From an uncultured bacterium (lineage in GTDB: Bacteria; Bacteroidota; Bacteroidia; Bacteroidales; Paludibacteraceae): DNA of 10,782 nt. Numbering within the stretch: position 1 is the stretch's first letter; the number at the start of each line of letters is the position of its first letter. The notes beneath the pieces are model-generated. The model made no database searches. It was not told the origin of the DNA and saw only the letters and a list, made by a program, of their open reading frames with translations. Of the stretch, positions 6,934 to 10,782 are shown in pieces. A program made the translations under genes and the position numbers. The stretch lies in assembly GCA_947074225.1 (NCBI GenBank), contig CAMTOX010000032.1, positions 1 through 10,782 of the forward strand, given 5' to 3'.

Positions 6934-7935
6934 TTATTTATGGGCAATGTCCCATTTCAACCAGATGGCTCCCCACGCAAAACCAGCTCCGAAAGAAGCA
7001 AGAATCAAGTTGTCGCCTTTGATGAATAGGTCGCGATTATCCCACATCAAGATAGGAATTGTTGCCGACGAGGTGTTAGCACGCTCTTCAATATTAATCA
7101 AGATACGTTCGTTAGGTACACCCATACGAGCTCCTACAGCCTCAATAATACGCATATTGGCTTGGTGAGGCAAGAAGTAAACGTTATTAGGGTCTAAATG
7201 GTTGCGTTCAATAATTTCGCACGACACTTCCGACATTTTAGAAACAGCCCATTTATAAACGTTTTTACCCTCTTGGTAAACAAAGTGCTCGCCATTGTTC
7301 ACTGTATCGGCCGATGCCGGACGTAAAGAGCCACCAGCTTTCATATGTAAGAAATCTTTACCTACCCCATCCGAGCGAAGTATAGCATCTTGCAATCCGT
7401 TACCGTCGGCACATGGCTCAAGCAATATTGCTGCTGCGCCATCGCCAAACAAAGGACAAGTGTTACGGTCTGTATAGTCTACAATAGACGACATTTTTTC
7501 GCCGCTTACCACAATCATTTTCTTACAGAAGCCGCTCTCTACATATAGAGAGGCTGTCTTTAAAGCATGAATAAAGCCTGCACAACCCACATTCATATCA
7601 AAACTCATAGCATTCTTAATGCCACAACCATTAGCGATGATAGATGCCGAAGCAGGGAATATCATATCGGGAGTTACTGTAGAACAGATAATACCATCAA
7701 TCTCTGAAGGATCAATATTATTCTTCTCTAACATTGTATTAACGGCTTGAATAGCCATATAGGTCATTCCTAAGTTTGGATCTTTTAGGATACGACGTTC
7801 TCTAATACCTACGCGCGACATAATCCAATCGTCGCTAGTATCTACTAATTGCGTTAATTCATCGTTTGTCAATACATAACTTGGCAAATATGCCTCGATA
7901 GCAGTAATCGCTGCTCTCACTTTATTATCAATCAT
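6934..7935 (-). CDS. fabH: 3-oxoacyl-[acyl-carrier-protein] synthase III (KAS III)
   Basis: 333 residues, normal FabH length. The enzyme condenses an acyl-CoA primer (acetyl or branched) with malonyl-ACP to start type II fatty acid synthesis. The catalytic triad is present: Cys118 in NVGCAGF, His257 in LPHQAN and Asn287 in ANTSSATIP. Other hallmarks are TSDDWIMSRVGIRERR at 33-48, FGDGAAA at 163-169 and the C-terminal GAGFAWGA at 316-323. The ATG at 7935 is the natural N-terminus. As I recall, Bacteroidales usually keep a fabH next to rpmF and era/der; here it stands alone with its own leader and terminator, so it may be a second copy or a relocated one. Primer preference cannot be read from the sequence. 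Confidence 0.95.
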   Translation of the reverse strand: MIDNKVRAAITAIEAYLPSYVLTNDELTQLVDTSDDWIMSRVGIRERRILKDPNLGMTYMAIQAVNTMLEKNNIDPSEIDGIICSTVTPDMIFPASASIIANGCGIKNAMSFDMNVGCAGFIHALKTASLYVESGFCKKMIVVSGEKMSSIVDYTDRNTCPLFGDGAAAILLEPCADGNGLQDAILRSDGVGKDFLHMKAGGSLRPASADTVNNGEHFVYQEGKNVYKWAVSKMSEVSCEIIERNHLDPNNVYFLPHQANMRIIEAVGARMGVPNERILINIEERANTSSATIPILMWDNRDLFIKGDNLILASFGAGFAWGAIWLKWDIAHK

Positions 7936-7940
7936 GATAT

Positions 7941-7967
7941 AAAAAAATTAGCCCGAGAAATTTCGGG
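7941..7967 (-). promoter_or_regulatory. Hairpin and U-run immediately before the fabH start
   Basis: Reading the minus strand, CCCGA (7967-7963) pairs with TCGGG (7956-7952) around a 6-base loop. After CTAAT come seven T in total (7947-7941), then ATATC and the fabH ATG. This has the layout of an intrinsic terminator, yet the only promoter-like box lies upstream of it, so fabH mRNA should cross it. A short 5-bp stem makes this a possible weak attenuator or start-site structure. No known riboswitch is recognised. Confidence 0.45.
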
Positions 7968-8070
7968 TCATGTTTTGTATGTTTTGGTTATTTATTTACA
8001 TAAAGAGGAGACACTATAGTAAGTTTATTAGCATTTATAAACTCTATTCTCCATTCTCTAATAAGCATTG

Positions 8071-8078
8071 CAAAATTA
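8071..8078 (-). promoter_or_regulatory. Probable -7 promoter box of fabH
   Basis: On the minus strand TAATTTTG at 8078-8071 fits TAnnTTTG and is followed by CA, as often seen in Bacteroides. No good TTTG -33 box lies 18-21 bases upstream, so the call is moderate. Transcription would begin near 8065 and give an unusually long fabH leader of about 130 bases. Confidence 0.5.
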
Positions 8079-8220
8079 ATGAAATGTTTTATTTGAGCAC
8101 CATCTATACTATATAAAAAATGGTTTTAATGACTATTTATTGGATAAATATCTATAACAATAATATGATTTCTAACAAGTTATATTCATCATTTAAAATT
8201 CAAAAAAAATAAACCTCTAT

Positions 8221-8251
8221 TTTGTTTTTTTTGCTCATTTGACTATTATTG
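8221..8251 (+). promoter_or_regulatory. Candidate plus-strand promoter in the fabH-dxs gap
   Basis: TTTG at 8221-8224 is followed after exactly 19 bases by TATTATTG at 8244-8251, one mismatch from TAnnTTTG. Spacing is right for the Bacteroides sigma factor. It points towards the hairpin at 8449-8501, with no gene between. AT-rich DNA yields such matches by chance, so confidence is limited. Confidence 0.35.
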
Positions 8252-8257
8252 TGCAAA

Positions 8258-8510
8258 TCCTTCTTGTATTTAATACAAAAACTAAACATTGAAATGTCAA
8301 TATTTATAGAAATAAATCTTCTAACTTAAGAAAAACAACAATGGTAATTATGCCATAAATTCGCTCTCTTAACCTTTTAGTTTAACTTAAGCCATATTAT
8401 TGAATTGATATTACTATTTTGGTTACTCCAAAAGGCATTTAAAGTATCATTAAAGAGGGACCAAAATCGGATCTAGAATCCGACTTTGGTCCCTCTTTAA
8501 TCCCTCTTTG
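8258..8510 (+). ncRNA. Candidate small RNA between fabH and dxs
   Basis: This is a hypothesis: a promoter-like pair at 8221-8251 and a strong terminator-like hairpin at 8449-8501 would bracket a transcript of about 245 bases with no credible open frame. Within it are a small perfect hairpin TTGTAT-TTA-ATACAA (8264-8278), ACAT-TGAA-ATGT just after, and an ATGG/CCAT pairing near 8341-8356. It does not resemble 6S RNA, tmRNA, RNase P or SRP RNA as far as I can tell. The promoter side is weak and the terminator side strong. The terminator could instead end a minus-strand transcript from the dxs side. Confidence 0.25.
8449..8501. terminator. Orphan terminator-like hairpin
   Basis: A 24-bp stem (8449-8472 with 8478-8501) has one A-C mismatch and a 5-base CTAGA loop. 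Arms begin ATTAAAGAGGGACC and end in CTCTTTAAT, so each strand carries a T-rich 3' side. CCCTCTTT occurs again at 8502-8509, so the left arm could pair with either copy. It matches the style of the other three terminators here, but no gene ends within 500 bases on either side. Confidence 0.75.
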
Positions 8511-9111
8511 TTACGAATTTGTAGGCAATTACTATCCTAACAAAAATGACATATACGAAATTAAATTATCAAGAAATCTTATACCACTAATACCTTCAAG
8601 GTGGTAAACTTCTTAATTAAAACATGACGCAGTTTAGAATTAAAATTTACAAAGAGAAGATGAAATCGGATATTAGAACCCAGAAGAAGATTCATTTAGG
8701 AAATAGGCAAAAGAAAGTTGGTGATAAAAAACTTAACTTTTAGATATTTGAATCTTGCAAAAACCTGAAAGAATAGTACAGCAATCTTTGACATAAAGAT
8801 TCAAAAACAGTTCCAGCCTATTAATAGATTGTGAGGAAAGAGGCATAAACAAAAGCTTTCTCAGCCAATTGTTTACTCCAAGAAACAAGCGTAAAAAAGA
8901 ATACATTGGTAAAGAGTTCTAAATATACAACAAGCTATAAGGAGCTTAAAAACTACAGAAATTTGCAATACTCAAACAGAGAGATTATAATTGATATAAT
9001 CCTATATATATAAGGTGTATCATTTAAATAAAGAGTTGTTGATAATCATGAAAAAAATTTTGAATTAATAGTTTATTGCCTCGCAAAGTAAAAGCGTATC
9101 AATTCTTTTTG
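8511..9111. other. AT-rich, A-biased stretch before dxs without a convincing gene
   Basis: The plus strand is rich in A and purines. Features seen: a 6-bp hairpin TACCAC/GTGGTA (8582-8606); a 39-codon ATG frame (8624-8743) coding a very basic peptide beginning MTQFRIKIYKEKMKSD; a 10-base inverted repeat (8747-8756 and 8796-8805) overlapping a smaller hairpin; a 54-codon stop-free stretch without ATG (8849-9010); and a GATTATA/TATAATC hairpin (8983-9001). None matches a family I know. It could be decayed coding DNA, spacer, or a non-coding transcript. Confidence 0.5.
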
Positions 9112-9119
9112 TAATTTTG
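9112..9119 (+). promoter_or_regulatory. Probable -7 promoter box of dxs
   Basis: TAATTTTG at 9112-9119 fits TAnnTTTG and is followed by CA. The start site would be near 9126, about 18 bases before the ATG at 9144. The expected -33 position (about 9087-9092) reads AGTAAA and does not match TTTG, so an activator or another promoter may contribute. Confidence 0.5.
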
Positions 9120-9143
9120 CATGCTTATTCTCGTAAATCATCT

Positions 9144-10734
9144 ATGAATAGTAATCGAACTCTATTATCACAAATAAATACACCTGAAGATTTAAAACGT
9201 CTCTCTGTAGAACAGTTGCCACAACTATGCGAAGAGTTACGTCATTTTTTGGTGAATCAGCTTTCAGTAAACCCTGGTCACTTAGGTTCAAACCTAGGTG
9301 TTATAGAGCTTACTGTAGCATTGCATTATGTTTTAAACACTCCTTACGACCGTTTAATATGGGACGTTGGTCATCAGGCCTACGCTCATAAAATATTAAC
9401 CGGACGTCGCGATCGTTTTCATACTAACCGTCAATTTGGTGGTATCTGTGGTTTTCCAACACCAAACGAGAGCGAGTACGACTCTTTTGGCGTTGGTCAC
9501 TCATCAACCTCTATATCAGCCGCTTTGGGTATGTCTATAGCAGCACAGTTACACGGTGAGGAGCACCGTCAAGTAGTAGCTGTTATTGGCGATGGTGCAT
9601 TAACCGGTGGGTTAGCCTTTGAGGGTCTTAACAACGCCTGCATAAACCCAAACAATTTGCTCATCATATTGAACGATAACAATATGGCTATTGATCCTAT
9701 ACGGGGTGGATTGAGCGAATTTCTTACCAACATACATTTCTCGCCCGCATACAACAAAGCCCGTAACAATGCTTACAAACTGATGAAACGTTGGCATTTA
9801 ATGAGCGAATCGGGTCGTAAACGTGTGATTCGTTTTACCAACTCATTGAAAAGTTTACGTATCAAGGGTCAGAACAATAATTTATTTGAAGGGTTAAATA
9901 TTAGATATTTTGGTCCGGTAGATGGTCACGACGTAATCGCTTTAGTAAGTACGCTTAAAGAGATTATCTCTTATAAAGGTCCGAAGGTACTTCATACCAT
10001 TACTCAGAAGGGTAAAGGCTATAAACCAGCCGAAGAAGATGCTCCATTATGGCATGCTCCAGGAGTCTTTGATGCAGAGACTGGCGAACGTCCTGCCGGA
10101 AAAACAGAGAAACATCCCCCACTCTTTCAAGAAGTATTTGGCCAGACACTATTAGAGTTGGCACGTCAGAACGATGCTATAGTGGGTATTACACCGGCCA
10201 TGCCAAGCGGTTGTTCAATGACCATTATGCAGCATGAGATGCCTGCCCGCACTTTCGATGTTGGTATTGCCGAAGGACATGCTGTGACCTTCTCTGCCGG
10301 AATGGCAAAAGATGGTCTAATGCCTTTCTGCAACATATACTCATCGTTCATGCAGCGTGCTATAGACAATGTTATACACGATGTGGCATTACAAAATTTG
10401 AATGTTGTATTCTGTTTAGACCGTGCCGGCATAGTAGGAAACGATGGTGCAACTCACCACGGACAGTTTGACTTGGCCTACTTCCGTTATATACCTAACA
10501 TGACCATAGCATCGCCCTACGATGAACACGAATTGCGCAATATGATGTACACGGCACAACTACCCAAAAAGGGTCCATTTGTGATTCGTTACCCACGTGG
10601 CAGAGGTTATAATACTGATTGGCGCAATGAGCTGCAAGCTATTGAAGTGGGCAAAGGACGCTGTTTGCGCGAAGGTAATGAGGTGGCCATATTAACATTA
10701 GGCCCCATTGGACATGCTGTGCAAGAGGCAATTG
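9144..10734 (+). CDS. dxs: 1-deoxy-D-xylulose-5-phosphate synthase (3' end missing)
   Basis: The first 530 genuine residues of a protein usually around 630 long. It condenses pyruvate and glyceraldehyde 3-phosphate with thiamine diphosphate, the entry step of the MEP isoprenoid pathway. Seen: [10 protein letters not shown] at 43-52 with His46, [11 protein letters not shown] with His77, the ThDP/Mg motif GDG at 149-151 with NDNNMAI at 177-183, FGPVDGHD before the middle domain, Glu377 in GIAEGHAV (the residue that activates ThDP), and [15 protein letters not shown]. The C-terminal transketolase domain is cut off. An in-frame TTG at 9117 lies inside the -7 box, so the ATG at 9144 is preferred. 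The stop at 10755-10757 is adapter sequence, not the natural end. Confidence 0.95.
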
Positions 10735-10782
10735 AGATCGGAAGAGCACACGTCTGAACTCCAGTCACATTCAGAAATCTCG
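10735..10782 (+). other. Illumina TruSeq adapter read-through (non-genomic)
   Basis: Bases 10735-10768 are the standard TruSeq read-1 3' adapter, starting AGATCGGAAGAGCACACG and ending CCAGTCAC. An 8-base index ATTCAGAA (10769-10776, which I recall as i7 index D705) follows, then ATCTCG, the first bases of the flow-cell end. The match is continuous to the window end. The adapter adds the false dxs tail EIGRAHV and a TGA stop. The genuine contig ends at about 10734. Confidence 0.98.

Noticed and set aside
8120..8212. 30-codon ATG frame after the fabH promoter
   Set aside because: It is made of A/T-rich codons (I, N, Y, K) with no motif, as expected of random AT-rich DNA.
8464..8671. AAATCGGAT occurring at 8464-8472 and again at 8663-8671 with similar following bases
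   Set aside because: A single 9-base match without flanking similarity is not enough to call a repeat family.
9117..9143. TTG-start extension of Dxs
   Set aside because: The TTG is part of the likely -7 box (9112-9119), so it would precede or sit at the transcription start.
10735..10757. Natural frameshift or truncation of Dxs
   Set aside because: The sequence after 10734 is an Illumina adapter, so the early stop is technical.

Overview
The window looks like a chromosomal contig from a Bacteroidales-type member of the Bacteroidota. Grounds: a GldD lipoprotein next to a phosphopantetheinyl transferase and a bacterial GGGPS; several -7 boxes of the Bacteroides form TAnnTTTG; few Shine-Dalgarno sequences; visibly AT-rich intergenic DNA. 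The genus cannot be decided by eye. The content is almost entirely housekeeping. I see no tRNA, rRNA, CRISPR array, phage gene or intact insertion sequence.

Layout. (1) 1-2044, plus strand: the last codons of a gldE-like gene, then gldD, an Sfp-type phosphopantetheinyl transferase and a geranylgeranylglyceryl phosphate synthase-like gene. They are tightly packed (17-nt overlap, 26-nt gap, 4-nt gap) and end at a perfect 22-bp hairpin shared with the convergent unit. (2) 2115-3374, minus strand: panC-panD, with a promoter at about 3402-3432. (3) 3618-6399, minus strand: a BFN/DUF151 protein, a NupG-type nucleoside symporter and lptB, evenly spaced, with a promoter at about 6452 and a terminator at 3564-3599. 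(4) 6934-7935, minus strand: a single fabH with a long leader and its own terminator. (5) 7936-9143: about 1.2 kb of AT-rich DNA without a convincing gene, but holding a strong terminator-like hairpin (8449-8501) that ends no visible gene. (6) 9144 to the end, plus strand: dxs, cut off by the contig end.

The last 48 bases (10735-10782) are not genomic. They are an Illumina TruSeq-type adapter with an i7 index, so the apparent stop of dxs is an artefact.

Functional links (inference). PanC and PanD make pantothenate for CoA. The phosphopantetheinyl transferase moves the CoA arm onto carrier proteins. FabH starts fatty acid synthesis on ACP. Dxs feeds isoprenoid synthesis, whose prenyl diphosphates are the likely substrate class of the GGGPS-like enzyme. 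LptB powers export of lipopolysaccharide or lipooligosaccharide. The theme is envelope lipid and cofactor supply. The best candidates for something undescribed are non-coding: the orphan terminator with a possible upstream promoter (8221-8510), and the hairpin plus U-run just before the fabH start.
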